Part shown: positions 26,767-40,600 of the stretch, piece after piece
Numbering within the stretch: the first letter of the stretch is position 1
Layout: each line of letters starts with the position of its first letter
NCBI GenBank assembly: GCA_964023205.1
Contig: OZ026835.1
Span: 12,730,414 to 12,794,413 of the forward strand
DNA length: 64,000 bases
DNA from: Lutraria lutraria
Lineage: Eukaryota > Mollusca > Bivalvia > Venerida > Mactridae
Direction of reading: 5' to 3'
The notes under the pieces: generated by a model
The model's input: the letters and a program-made list of their open reading frames with translations, nothing else
Told to the model about the DNA's origin: nothing
Database searches by the model: none
Translations under genes and position numbers: made by a program

Positions 26767-28129
26767 AATATGAAACAGCGAGGTGCGGATAGTCTCCAAA
26801 TACTTTCATTTTTTTCCGTAAGAAAATTAAGTGTCGCCGAAAAATAGGTTCAGTTGTGTAACCGTAATCACATCTATAAAAGCTTTTTTTATTATAGTGT
26901 TACCCTTATTGAAAGAGCCAGCCAAGTTGGCTTATGAGTCACCTATATTTTGTTTGAAAGCGGACACCCTACCCAATATAGGCATCGGTTGCGGCCACTA
27001 TATTTTTTATGACCTTCAAATATTTTGACATTTAAATAGTACTCGTATGTTTGTTTTTAGTTCAGCGAGTACAATCCGTGGACAGGCATCAACCTGCATA
27101 GGTTTATTTTGCTTTTCACGTGTAATAGTTTGTGAATTGTCTACATTTGTCATAATTGTTTAAAATGATTTAACAGGTATATTCAATGAATAACATACAT
27201 GCATTATGATTGTAACTGATATTTGAGCCTGGCAACTTCACTCAATGTGGAGTATATTACTGTACCTCATATTGAGGTATTAATTGCATTAAAAAACAAA
27301 TATAATATACTTAGTGTCAGTACTCGAATAAATCCAAGAAACCAAACGTCAGTGTTCATAGTTTCACCACTTAGGAAAACTTACTGCACAATGAGCGGAT
27401 TTTTACAATATAAAATGTTGGTTTAGATAAAAACATTCGCTGTTCATTATGACATTATCAAAACCGCATCTAAAATCTGTATTTCTGTCTGCTATCATTT
27501 ATCGATTGAATTGCCAATATAATGCACTTATCTTAAGTTAACCGATCATTTTGCAAAGAATTGGTTAACAAAACGGGTCCACTATCATACTCTTCGTGAA
27601 AGAAGTCTATTTGAAGTACCAATTAGGCTAAATGTCGGACGTCTTTTATGAAAGTCAAGATCTATAAACGCTTTACCAATCACGAGCCTTTAAATCCGAG
27701 TCATTAGACGCTTGAATGTGATTTTGATAAAGTTTCACGAAATGCGATACCTTTTGCTTTTAAGACTTTTGATTTTTTGATTTTATAGAATATTTAATAA
27801 GCGTTAGATATGATATACCCGACGGTAGAATATCTCCCTAGGCCAAACAATGGCGACGATAAAGGTAATTTGATCCCTCACATTCGTATAAATTTTCGAG
27901 ACAGACATTTTTAGTCTTTGCATGTCGCTGTTAATTAGCATGACCGGAGTTGATGCCGCTGTGCAGGGTCCGACTAATTAATTTCCGAAAAAGGTCAAGT
28001 TTCTTATCTTTATAGTCAAATAGTTTCGTGTTATAGAATAACTTCTGAAATCCAATGTTTAAATTCCTATCAGTGTTATTTCATTTTCGTCAGTTATTTT
28101 TCCTGACTACATTGCCTTGCAAGCTAACG
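26767..28129. other. non-coding, with a possible enhancer-like stretch near 27.83-28.01 kb
   Basis: 27.83-28.01 kb combines AACAATGG (SOX type), GATAAAGG and ACTAATTAATTT words in less AT-rich DNA. The rest is featureless. Confidence 0.35.
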
Positions 28130-30600
28130 AAGACCACATAACATTAACAGCACTGCGATCAGCAAGAAATCCAGTGAAAGCAACAGGGTTGTGTGGACGA
28201 ATACTAATACTGGACCAATCTTTGCAGCTCAGTACAACAGGCATCTGGCAACATCAAGGGTATGTATGACGGCATAAAGAGAGCAGCCGGCCCATGCACT
28301 ATTAAAACTGCCTCTCTAAAGTCCAGGTCAGGCGAAGTAATATCTGAAACGGCCAAACAACTCGAGGGGTGGGTAGAACACTACGATGAACTATATTACA
28401 CAGATAATACAGTAAGTCAAATCGCTCTTAATGCCATATAATGTCTTCCTGTAATGCCCGAGCTGGGTGGCCCTCCCTCTACAAATCATGTCTCAAAGGC
28501 TATATACAAACCTTCATCAGGAAAGGCTTCATGCAAAGACTGTTTACCAGGTGAAGTCATCAGAAGTGGCAAACTCTGCATTTTAGAACCGCTGCAACAA
28601 CTATTATTTAAATGCTGGGAGGAAGCCGTGGTACCCCAATACATGATGAATGCAAACATTATCTCACTCTACAAGAACAAGGCGACCATGGTGACTGTAA
28701 CAACTACAGAGGTATTTCACTACTTAGCATTGTTGGTAAAATGTTTCCTCGTATCAACCTGCGGAGGCTGCAGCTACTAGCCCAGAGAATCCACCCAGAT
28801 TTAGAGTGCGGGCTCTGCTCTAAATGATCAACAGTTGACATGATTTTCTCATTACGCCAACCACAAGAAAAGTGCAGAGAACAGAACAATCCACTTTCTG
28901 GCTTTTATCTACGGCAAATGTTTCCAAGCGTGTGTGGGAAAATAAGCCTCTGACTGTTCCTACCAGAGTAAAATGTATATCAAGCTCTTGCGTCATCAGC
29001 ATCATGCTCTGTGGCAGCGAATCTGGGATGACCAGCCTGGAAAACCTCTGTCTCAAAAGGACTGAATTTTGGCGAGAACAAACTGAAATACCTGGCAGGT
29101 GAAAAAAGACAAAAGAGAAAAGCCAACCAGCCAAACAGTCCCATGACCAATTCAATAACGCACCAGTCTAAACATGTGATGGCAGTACTCGACCATGTAA
29201 ATCTAGGTTCGGCCTCTCAAACAAGAGCTGATGGTGCTCCTGTCCAACCTCTACAGGTGCAACTCCATAGTCGTAGACTGAAGGGTGCCATATATTACAT
29301 GCTTTTATGGCTTTTATCGACCTGACCGAGGCGTTCCACCTAATAGGAAAATATGGTCTGAGATGCTGCCCCTAACTGGCGGCCCACTTTGTAAAGTCAT
29401 TTCATGACGGCATGTTGAGCACCGTACATTTTGGCGGCCGACATCTCAGCAGAGTTTGGAGTAAAGAGTGGGTAGCAACAAGGCTGCTTATTAGCCCCGA
29501 CGCTATTTGGCATTTTCTTTGCCCTTCTGAAACACGCCTTTCGATTATCAGATGATGGTGTATACCTCCACACAAGATCGTACGATCGCCTGTCCAACTT
29601 GCTCTTTGTAGACGACGCAGCCATTGCATCTCACACAATGGAGGGATTATAAAGACTAATGGATACAAGTATGTTTTAAATGCCTGCAATCTGTTCGGCC
29701 TGACCCAGGTGTTGCTTGGTCCAACACCTGTGCCACCCACAATCACCATCAACGGGGGGGGGGGGGCTGGAGTTTCAGTTCTTGGGCTCAACAGCAACAG
29801 ACACCCTCTCTTTAGACACAGAGGTCAACAAATGCATCTTTAAGGCATCAACAACTATAGCAAATGTTTCCAAGCGTGTGTGGGAAAATAAGCCTCTGAC
29901 TGTCCCCACCAGAGTAAAATGTCTATCAAGCTCTTGCGTCATCAGCATCATGCTCTGTGGCAGGGAATCTGGGAAAACTTACACACACCATGAACGGGAA
30001 CTTCAGATCTTCCACATGAGATGTCGTCGAATGATCCTTGGTATAACCTGGAAGGACAAAGTTATCAACAATGAAGTGCTAGCAAAATCAGGTATACCTT
30101 CTATGTACACTCTCCTCCGTCAAAGACGCCTTCGCTGGGTTAGTGATGTGCATAGGACAAACGAATACCTAAGGACCTTATGTACGGAGAACTTTTGTTA
30201 GAAGGGTCGCCCACACGTTCGTTTGATGGACGCTTGCAAACGTGACATGAAGGCATAAGGTATAGACACCAACAGCTGGGAAGTTCATGCTGCAGACAGA
30301 CCAACCTGGAAAATCCTTGTCTCAAAAGGACTGAATTATGGCGAGAACAAACTGACTGACCTGGCAGATGAAAAAATACAAAAGAGAAAAGCAAACCAGC
30401 CAAACAGTCCCATGACCAATTCAACAACGCACCAGTCTATACATGTGATGGCAGTAGTTGACCATGTAAATCTAGGTTCGGCCTCTCCAGCAAGAGCTGC
30501 TGGTGCTCCTGTCCAGCCTCAACAGGTGCAACTCCATAGTCGTAGACGGAAGGATGCCATATATTACATGCTTTTATTTTTCTTTAACAACGAGTCCTCT
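28130..30600 (+). mobile_element. non-LTR retrotransposon (LINE), 5'-truncated and broken ORF2
   Basis: Fragments of one reverse-transcriptase ORF appear in several frames. In order they are G-M-Y-D-G-I-K, L-Y-K-N-K, the C-N-N-Y-R-G-I-S-L-L-S-I-V-G-K palm motif, A-F-I-D-L-T-E-A-F, a degraded L-F-V-D-D-A-A catalytic box, M-Y-T-L-L-R-Q-R-R-L-R-W, and a trace of a C-terminal Cys-rich finger. Frameshifts and stops show it is dead. The 3' part includes a G13 homopolymer at 29754-29766. There is an insertion of self-related sequence at 28906-29308. The 5' end of the element (endonuclease) is missing. Confidence 0.85.
28906..29308 (+). repeat. internally deleted second copy of the LINE 3' part
   Basis: This block repeats 29849-29970 joined to about 30293-30570, same strand. 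It interrupts the reverse-transcriptase reading at a GGCTTTTAT word that occurs on both sides (about 28900 and 29311). Confidence 0.8.
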
Positions 30601-32535
30601 TGGTGCCGCATAAAGTTGCTTAATTTAAATACCGTAAGATTTAAAATAAAATTCATCTGTTGCTGATTCATATTTCCGACATGTGTGATATAAAAGTTGA
30701 TTTTTGCTGTTCAGCATAAGACGCCGGATATGAACATAGGCACCCGTTTTCCGCGATTTTTATACCGTACAGGCGTTATGTTTAATCTAAACACATCAAA
30801 CAACGCAAATATGTTTAAAAAAAAGTCTGGTTTTGCCGAAAAACATACGTGTATTTTATACACTCTGTAACGGCAAAACTTGAACTTGGGATTTTTTGGA
30901 CACAGAAATCGAGTGCCTATGGATGTGAATAGTGCACTCGGACTTGTTTAAAGCGATTCTCAGCGGCGATAAGAAGCATAACATACGTATATATTTAAAA
31001 TTCTAATTGAATTATAATTATGTTATGGGGTAGGTATAAGTGTATATGCTGTAAACGTTTTAGTTGTTGTATACAAAGAACATTGTCGATGGAAATACAC
31101 TGGGGTGAGATAATACTTAATATTACTTGACTTGTGTATACTTTGGTGTGATTTTGTTCACCCCGTATGGTCAGGTTACAGACTGAAAATAAAATACCAA
31201 TGGTTGACCGACTCAAAAAGGTGAAAATTATTACCTAAATTCAAAACTATTTATTAAACATTCCAATTAGAGGTATGAACTATCTAACTTTAAGACACTT
31301 AAACGCCGCATTATACCATGCGGAAAATCCGACCAGTTTCACAAACAAAAACTACTGTGTTAACAATCACAGCACTTCAATGACCGTACACAATTCTTAA
31401 TCTTTTGATACTCTTTTCAAAAGAAGATCTACATCGTTATCCGTTCCATTGTTAACAATTTCGTGATGAGCCGAAACATATTTTCATTGTCAGTCCAATA
31501 GAAAATCACAAGATATCGCCGTCGGCGGCGGCTTTGGGCTAAGCATATAAGTAGCTTCACTGGCTTCCAAGTCACCCCAGGGAACCAAAGGATCTGACTT
31601 TGATCCGTACCATTACGTAGGCAGAATTAACGGAGCTGAATAGGCAAGCAGCGGTCAAGTTTTTAGTAAACTCGCTCACCGCCTATTAATTTACAGTACC
31701 CATATCTACATGATTGCACTTTTGACCATTGATGTAACCAAGATTAAGAATCAAAATATTTTGCTATCTTCACACCTGATATCATTTTAAAAGAGCTTAA
31801 AGTTTAGAAAATCCGTTCATTATGATGAAATTCCTCGCTGAAGCCGAAAAGTTCAAATGGTCATAACTTAACTCAGGCTTAAAATTGCCAGACGAATCAC
31901 TAACAAACTGAATCTTCAATTAGAACTTATTTGGGATGTTTCGTCGGTAGATTGTTATCTGGAAAAGAAACATTACGTCAGTAAAATGGATAACAATATT
32001 GCAATAAATAAACGAACAAAACTGTCTTATCTTTGATATTTAGGAAGATTTTGAGATCGTATTGTTGATACTTCAATCTTTATAAAATTCATAAGATTTA
32101 GCCTAATTGGACTGAATACACGTACCAGTTATACAATGATGTACCGTTGTGATTGTCTTTTCTTTGTGCCATCCCATAAACAATCTACGAATCCTTGCCT
32201 CGATTATCTACAACACACGTCATATATTCGTTCAATGGCCAGATGAGTGTTAAATAGAGTTACTTGAATAATATGGACTACTGTTTGGTTTGACAACATG
32301 TTATACTAGTATCCTGTTGTTGTGGCATTGGTTACATCGTATTGCTAAGGGAGGTAACTCAATACGCGGATGAAGTTAAACTGGTCCCCGTTTACTCTGA
32401 CTGTGTACCTTTGGTATGCTGTAACATGGAATAGGGCCTAGTTAAGAAGATAAACTGGTTCCCGTTCAAAGTTGATAAGCACATGTACAGACAGGGTCAA
32501 CGAGAACCAGTTTATGAGTAAATTAGATTTGTTTG
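30601..32535. other. non-coding sequence
   Basis: No gene. Near 32.37-32.52 kb the word AAACTGGT(T)CCCGTT occurs twice directly and once inverted, perhaps the remains of a small palindromic element. Confidence 0.45.
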
Positions 32536-32757
32536 AGTTTTACGCCGCGTTTCAACAGTCAGAGTCGTATGAGGCGGACAGTTCATTCAGGCATCGTTCA
32601 TGGGAAGAACCAGTACTAGCTAGACTCCCATCCTCCGTAAGCAATTAACTTCCTACTTTCTCACATAAAGAGACATGGTCAGTAGCTGGGCTCGAACCCA
32701 CGACTCTTTATCAGTGAGAGGTAGTCAGCTACCTTAACCAGTCAACCACGGAGGCGG
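32536..32757 (-). mobile_element. tRNA-derived SINE type B, near full length
   Basis: Minus strand: head CCGTGGTTGACTGGTTAAGG, B box GTGGGTTCGAGCCC, a body with TGTGAGAAAGTAGGAAG, and tail GACTGTTGAAACGCGGCG. A partner copy lies at 63331-63491 on the opposite strand. Confidence 0.8.
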
Positions 32758-34510
32758 AGTAGAATACTCATAAATGCTTTCGAACTCGTCTGAGTGTTGA
32801 GCTAAATACTCACTGGTAGCTATTGTCTATTAATTCATCAATGATCTTTTAAAAGAAATATGGTATAAAGATCATAACTGCCAAAATTACTAATTCAAAA
32901 TGGGGCGAACTTATTTTGGTAATGCTTATAATTTATTTAGGTTTCCTTGATTGAGAATGACTGACCTTGAGGTTCTTTTTTTTAAAAATAAAGCATTCCT
33001 TTAAGTTATTTTTCCTTTAAATTTGCATTGGAGTCTATGGAAATTTTTCAAAGATTAAAGATCAATGAAAACTCGAGGTAAAATGATGGAACACTGAATA
33101 TCAATTTGATAAAGAAGCATGTACGTCATCATACAATAGCTCACGAAATTATACTGTTTCAACAAGGGCAACAACTCTTGCAAAAGTTTTAAAATCTGAC
33201 GTCAATAATAAATTGAAATATCTGAGCCAAGGACTTATATATACGTCCTTGTTTGGGGTAACTAAAAATTATATAATCGACCAGTGCAATTTTTGTAATA
33301 ATAGCATTTTTGTGTAGCATTGAACAAAACTACATGGTGACATTGAGCAGATACATGTATGTCAGAAAATTACAGTATTATTTGATGTAATATCTTAAGT
33401 GAAATATCAAGTATTTCAAGTTGAAAAATATAATAAGATCAAAATAATCTCCTCATAATTTAGTTTATATCCAAGTTTGGAACAATTCTTGAGTGTTTAT
33501 GTCGGGACCGAAGGAACCTAAGCGTCATAACTACCTCCTGATTTCGGCAGTAATGGTAACAAAAAAAGGGTTATACCCCTCTCCCCCCCCCCCCCCCACT
33601 TTTGTTGTCATCCAAAACAAAATATCAAAAAATATTCCTATTCTGAGATGGTTTCCTGCACCGGCCTGTATGTTAAATCTTATGTTGTATGAATATATAT
33701 GAGAAACAATCGGGACATGAGATGTACCAAACATGGACAGCAAGTATCAGCCAAGTTTTAACGTTTTTGAAATTGGGTTACCTGTCCAAGCATTCCAGTC
33801 TTTGACAAATACAATGGATGCTTAAAATAACTCACATAAGATTTATTTAGAATATGTACAGAGGCTATTTTCACTGTATTCATTATAATAACTGTTTTTC
33901 TCTAAAAACTAACAAAGTTATATCTTGAACCTTTTTTCATATGATGTAGGTATTATAGTTTAGTGTCGCGTATTATTTGTCTAAATGACAGAAATAAAAG
34001 GTCTCTGATGTTATTGTATTTGAAAATACAGGAAGTAGAAAATACGATATAGTGCAGCAGTCGATACCCAAGACAACAAATAAATCTAACTAAGGCTTGT
34101 TACTAAGTTTACGAGTGTACAATAGCAAGTAAAGATTTTAAGTATATCAAGGGAGACAACTCACTTCAGAATGTCTGATTATGTTCAATGGTTGTATTCC
34201 TTGTGAGAGCCAGTGGTGATAACAGCTAAGAAGTTGATATACATGTATAGTAATAACGTGTTGCTGTGTTTTACATTGAAATAATCCAAAATGTGTTTCA
34301 AATAATTATGTATGCAAAAACCTTGCTGTTTAGTACATTGAATAATATTTTTGTACATGAGTGTATTTTGGGTTCTTACACAAAAAAAACAGAAACTAGA
34401 TACCATTTCACACTGTCAATTTTCTACCTTATATAACAAGAAAGACAATCCTATAAATAATAATAGTATCAATAAAAAGACTCATGTTATGCGTTTGTTG
34501 TTCTATTTAA
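32758..34510. other. DHX29 downstream region, non-coding
   Basis: AT-rich with a C15 run and no exon. It may contain additional 3' UTR if the nearest AATAAA is not used. Confidence 0.45.
33583..33597. repeat. C15 homopolymer
   Basis: Fifteen consecutive C residues. Short open frames on both strands across it are probably spurious. Confidence 0.9.
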
Positions 34511-34520
34511 TTTATTTATT
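34511..34520 (-). promoter_or_regulatory. candidate poly(A) signals of DHX29
   Basis: Two overlapping AATAAA hexamers on the minus strand about 45 nt after the DHX29 stop codon, in AT-rich sequence. They would give a very short 3' UTR; another hexamer lies near 33.84 kb. Confidence 0.45.
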
Positions 34521-34561
34521 TGAATTCAATAACAATAAATTTAGACAGTATCCTACAATCA

Positions 34562-34617
34562 TCATCTTCTTCTCTCTGACACTAACAATTCTTCTATCAA
34601 ACTAACAATTGGATCAT
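34562..34617 (-). CDS. DHX29: DHX29 last exon with stop codon
   Basis: 56 nt. Acceptor TATTTTCAG, then [16 protein letters not shown] and TGA. It matches the N-D-K-I-L-Q-I-I-T-E-L-I ending of vertebrate DHX29. The preceding intron of 0.9 kb holds a non-autonomous mobile element. Confidence 0.88.
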
Positions 34618-37600
34618 CTGAAAATATGAACAGAAAACTTCCTATACTACATAAGAATTAAACAAAGTAGAAAAATGGAAAATTGATCTAATTCACTTAG
34701 CATTATAAACCTCACCATAAATGAGTACAAACTTTGCTATCATAGAATCTGCCCACCTCCCGATGTGACAAGATACTGTGATATCAGGTCCTGAGGTTAT
34801 AAAACTTGAGAAAATTATCCTAACTCAATTTTATTCTCAACAAAATCTGGTTGAAAAGGTAATACAGTTTAAAATTTAAACAAGATGTGTTTCAAAAACA
34901 CAATGCCCCCTCTTGGTGCCCTTTAACTTGAAAATGCACAAAATAAACAAAGGGCCATAATTCCGTAAAACATGATCGAATCACAAAACCCGAAATATAT
35001 GTGAAGGGGTTCTTGGTAACAACAAGCCTGCGAAATTTCGTCAAAATCCCATGAAAAATGTAGGAGTAGTATCCTAAAAGAAATTCACAAATTTTTTTAA
35101 ACACCATGACCCCTTGACCTTTGACCTACTGACCTGAAAATGACCAGGTCCTGTAGAGGCTGTCATGAGGAACCTACATATGAAGTTTGATGGATGTAGG
35201 TGCAGGCGTTTTGATTTTATAGGCAAGATTAAATGTTGGTACAAACAGACAAACAGACAGACAAACAGAGAGACCAAAAACAATATGCCCCCGATCTATC
35301 GATATGGGGGCATGAAATGTATTCTGATCAATCACACTGAAAGAAAAATGTGTAATAAATATCAGTTCTATTTTATAAAACATGTTTTGTCAGTAATACA
35401 GGCCAAAACATGAGATCTGAGCTTGTCGACCGATCTCAAGTTTTATAACCTCAGATCTCAGCAGATATCTTGAGTCAAATTGAATACTTTTCTTATAGCC
35501 ATGACAACATAACAACGTATGTCTAGCAACAACATTACCTCCAATATGACGAGTAGGCTCTTCAAGTTTTCTAGCTAACAAGTCATCTAAAAGTTTTCGT
35601 AATTCTTTAAATATCACACCAGTTCTGGCGAATGCTTTATATTTGATTCTATCATCAACAGCTAACAGCTGTTCCGTGTGTTGTACATGGATTTCTCCAC
35701 CAAACATTAGGAGTGGATACGGTGATATAAGAGTAGTGTCCCTTAGATATACTCTTGAAGATTTCACCTGAAAATAAGAATATCATAACATAGAGGTAAG
35801 TCTCACATAGTTATACAACACAAACAATGCATGTTTGAACCTAATCTGTCATCTTTATACAAAAGATCAAAAATAGTGACGATTTTGCAAAAATCTGTCT
35901 TTTTAGATTTACAACTTGTATGGCATTGGAATTTTTAGTCAATAAATAAATCAAACTAGGGGCCACACTGTCAATATAGTACATCTATTTATAGTGAATC
36001 TACTTATGGTACACATGTCATGATTATTTTTCACTCTCCTCAACAATCAAATAAGTGTTTATACCTTTTCATGGAATACAAGCCAACCATTAGCTTGAAG
36101 ATTTCTATTAACAGAAGATGGGTGTACATGAGCGGGTCCCTGCTGGGTCTCTGTTACACACACTCTCTGATCGGGGTTCACAGCAGCATCAACAGGGGCT
36201 TCATATGTAACCTTAGCAATGTTAGGATAAAGTCCAGCAGTCAACACAGCCTTGACCTTGGCTATAGTTTTAAGGTCAAGTTCTTTTTTATTTTTCTGTT
36301 TGGTGATCAAGAGAACACCATCCTTCTCAATTTCTGAACTATCATATTGAGCTTTAACAGGGGATGAAAATCCTATGTTGTTTAATAACTTGAGTAGATC
36401 TGATTTCACATTCTGTAATGTAAAAGATCATGGTCCAGCAAATAACTTCACGTATATATGTGAATTTAAGAAATGAATAACAAGAGGTTTGTAAAACACA
36501 AATGCCCTTAAACACCAACTGGATAGTTTAATCTTGATCTTAGACCTACTGACCTTAAATCAGGAGGTGTTATCTACATGTAATGACCAACCTCCCAACC
36601 AAGTCTGAGGACCTATGGCCAAATCGTTCTCCAGTTATTAGTTGCACAAGATTTTGTTACAGAACTACTGACAGACGGAATGACCAACATGAGTAAAGTA
36701 ATATACCCACCCCGCTTCTTCAAAGGCTTATAAATGTCTACTTATTCTCTTAATTTTTACTTTGGTTCTATAGGATGTAATCACATCAATAATGGAAATA
36801 CTGGTAAATTAAATGTTATAAAACACTGCAGCACTCATTTAATCAAATGAAAATATTCATCCAAGGTAAAGAAGATAAATGCTTACATCAATTTCCATCA
36901 GTGTGTTCCTTTTTAAGAAGTTTTTCTGGCAGTAAGACATTTCAGCTGATCTGCTCTGTGAGCGAGCCAACTTCCATCTGAAAGTAAATAAAGAGTTCTT
37001 TCATATCACTGGTATCTAAGTGCTGAGACTATGTAATGTGATATGTCTAAACAATTGGTTAAGTAAAGAAGTTTTCTGTGTTATTTAGGACTGACTATGA
37101 CAATTATGCATGTTCAATTAATTCTATCAAGCAGTTAGGAACAATAGGGAGATGTATAAATATGGTGCAATGATATCTATAAAGACTTACTCCATTGTAT
37201 TTATTCAAAATATGTAATACATGTAATTATAATTTAGCATACAATTATTTTCCTATCCCTTGAGAGTAGTAAATAATTAAGAACCTATAAAGGCATGAGT
37301 GAGTTCAATGAAATCTAACACTGGTTTTCACGAGCCATCTTGTAAATTTTCATAAAAGTTAATGGATTTAACAACAAAGGGTTGTGAATATTGAATAAGT
37401 GTGAAACCATACTAAAGATAACAAGGGATGTAATCCAAGTTACAGTCAAACCTGTGAAGAAAGTCCACTCTTGGGAAATTCAAAATATGGCCTTTATTGA
37501 CATGTGGCCTTTATTGACAGGTGGTCTTTATTGACAGGTGGTCTTTATTGACAGGTGGTCTTTATTGAGAGGTGGTCTCTAACACATGTTTGACTGTATG

Positions 37601-40600
37601 TCACATTTCCATACATACCCATTATATGCCTTATACAAAGTGAGATGGTCCGAGGCAGACAAAGCCAGTGATTGTTTGGCTGCATTAACAGCATCAAGTT
37701 TGCCCATAGGTACAACAAATGGTGATTTATCTGTCATAGACGCAGCAATCACAGCCTGCGGTAACATTTATATGACATGAATACAGAATTAAAGTGAAAT
37801 ATATGGTAAATAATAAAAAAAGTTCGTAATGTTTCAGTAATACATCAGAAGGTAGACAAACTAACCAGTTTTGCTGGATTCTGTACCAATACTAATTTTG
37901 TGCTCTGCAAGTATCAGCAAACTTTTCCTTTCAATTGAGAAAGATTTGCCTTTTTCACAAAGATTTAACATCGAACCCACAGCCAGGGTAATTTGGCAAC
38001 TTTCCAGATTTAACGCTGAAGTAAGACACCAGATATACATCTGGGCAAAACCACCAATCTTCGGTAAGCTAGCTGGACACATGAGAAATTTTGTTCTAGA
38101 TGAATGGCCTTAAACACAACATCTTCAACCAAATAAGAAATGAGATCAGTGAAAACGACTACATGTAGACGGTTGGCAAATCAACATCACAATTTAAAAT
38201 GATGTTGATCAATTTGATGGAACAATGTTTAAGTTATTGTTAACTTACCACGGGTTCTACACAACCAAAGACAGCAGCATACAGCAACATTTTACCAATC
38301 CTGACATGTACAGGTAAGGCAGCTAAATGATGACCCAGTGGTGTAAGTCTCTCTCCTTCTACACATGCTCCAATCATGAATAACAGTGACATGGCACGAT
38401 TAACAACCTGAGACTGTGGAGGATCCAACGCACGAGATAGAAACACTTCTGGCTTTCCATAATCACATTTCTACATTTTAATAATACAACAATACACAAA
38501 ATGAGAACAAATTCCACAAAAGACAACTTTTTTATATCTCTTAGAATTTAGTAAAAATGTTTGCCAACAGGGACTGAAAAATCCGTACAAAAAAGTTTTA
38601 ACCCAAGTCTTGCTCAATTTTGGAGTAATAACTTTATAAGACCACACAACCAATAAGCTATACTTATCCTCCATCCATGATGAAATATAGGAGAGTAACA
38701 CTTGATACATAAATGTACATGAATACTTGTGTATATAGTATATCTGTCAGTCAGTGGGATTAATTTGGATTAAAGAGCTGTTACTGCTGACAAAAAAACA
38801 GAGATAGGTATACCATTATATGTAGACATAATTCTTCTAAAGGAACTCTCAGTAGTTCAGGTACAGTGTATGGCTTCATATCATCATACCTGGTGTAATA
38901 TATAACATACATATTTATATAAGGAAAATAGCATGTTTGTAAATAGATCTTACTCCTAGCCCCTTCCTATCAGACCTTATTTACATAAATAAGCATTCTT
39001 ATGTTAATAAGGCGTGAAAAAATGTTTATTTCTGAATACATCATTAAAAATGGGTATTTTGGTGGGAGGGAACTTTTTTGATTTTGAAAAAGTGCAGAAA
39101 AGTAAAAACATCTAGACAGTAGATGTAATGTTTCTCAGTCTAATAAAAAGTCTAGGGCTGCACGGAAGAATTATCCTAGGCTGGGTACCCAGAAACAAAC
39201 AATGTTTGTATGCCTAATGAAAAATAACACAACATTGTCAGGTAATAAGTTCAATATTCATCCCTTACCTCATCTGTATTTACGTAAGTACATTTATGTA
39301 CATGGTCAAGTAATAAATGTCAGATGTCATTACATTGTCAGAGTAAAGTTATAAGAGTTTATTCTTACATTTGTTTAGAGAACAATCTAAAACAGAATCC
39401 ATTTTGTACACGTCCAGCTCTTCCTTGTCTTTGTTTACCGTTAGCTTTACTGATAAATACTTCTTCTAAAGAATTCATCTGACTTGTCTCAATATATCTA
39501 TAAACACAAAACATTACATACTGTAGTATTATCATTATTTGCCTAGGAAGAATTTTCAGTATTTGGGTGATGAAAAGTATATTAAGCACAAAAAAAACGA
39601 ACAATATTAAGTGGTCTTATTAAAAGAAACACATACATATATAACATAATAATATAAGTATCCCATGTTTTTTATACATTCTGCAGACTAAACAGTTTTT
39701 AGCTTCTTTGTGTGTTCTTTCTAACTCAAATAGTGGCGTGTTAAACCCGATGTATACATTTTTACACTCATATCCAGATTTGTTAAATGATATTTCCAAA
39801 ATCACTAATGGTTCACTGCCATTTTGGAAAGGAGGCAAAAATAAGGTAAAGTACACATGCGATTGTGATTTCTTTAAATGCTGTCAATGACCAAATAATT
39901 TGTGAATACAAAATATGTCAGCCAAGGAGCATCAGAAGGTTTAATTATCAAATCTTACCTATTCTCCTTCACTTTACCAGTATCTATAACAAACACAACA
40001 TCAGGTATAGTGATACCTGTCTCAGCTATATTTGTAGCTAACACAATCTTACGTACTCCGGGTGGGGGCACAGTAAATGCCTGGGCCTGATCAGATGATG
40101 TAAGTACTGAATGTAGAGCTATAATACGACAGCTGAAATATAAAAGTTCATGTATGTTATAAATATATAAACAATCTTTAAAATGCATGTAAGGAAACAT
40201 CCTTCATTTCTGCTAAGCATTGAATTATGTTCATAAATAGATACCAAAAGAGATGGAAAATATCATGTAAAGACAGGTGAAAGTTTGAATTCTTTTTGTT
40301 TACACAAAGTATAACATTTCATAAATATATCAGTAACACATGACAGTCAGCTGACCAATTAAAGGTAAGTTGGTACTCCATAAGGTACCAGGTGATGTGA
40401 ATATCAGCAGTGGGAGGTAATTAGCTATGTCCTCAGTCTAGTAATTACATAGAAACAAGTTCCTTTAAACAACCACCTCAGGAACAAACAAAATAACTGT
40501 TGAGTTATGTTATCTGTTGTTTAACAGCCCATTCTACACCTATGGACATTTCAGTGCTGTCCTAGAGAGAGGGGAAAAGCACCAATATACGCTTCTGAAC

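Noticed and set aside
33493..33743. Open frames on both strands
   Set aside because: They span a C15 run and have no coding character.
35074..35413. Open frames with CLFVCL-type repeats on the minus strand and an overlapping plus-strand frame
   Set aside because: Come from the ACAGACAAACAGACAG run of the Helentron-like element.
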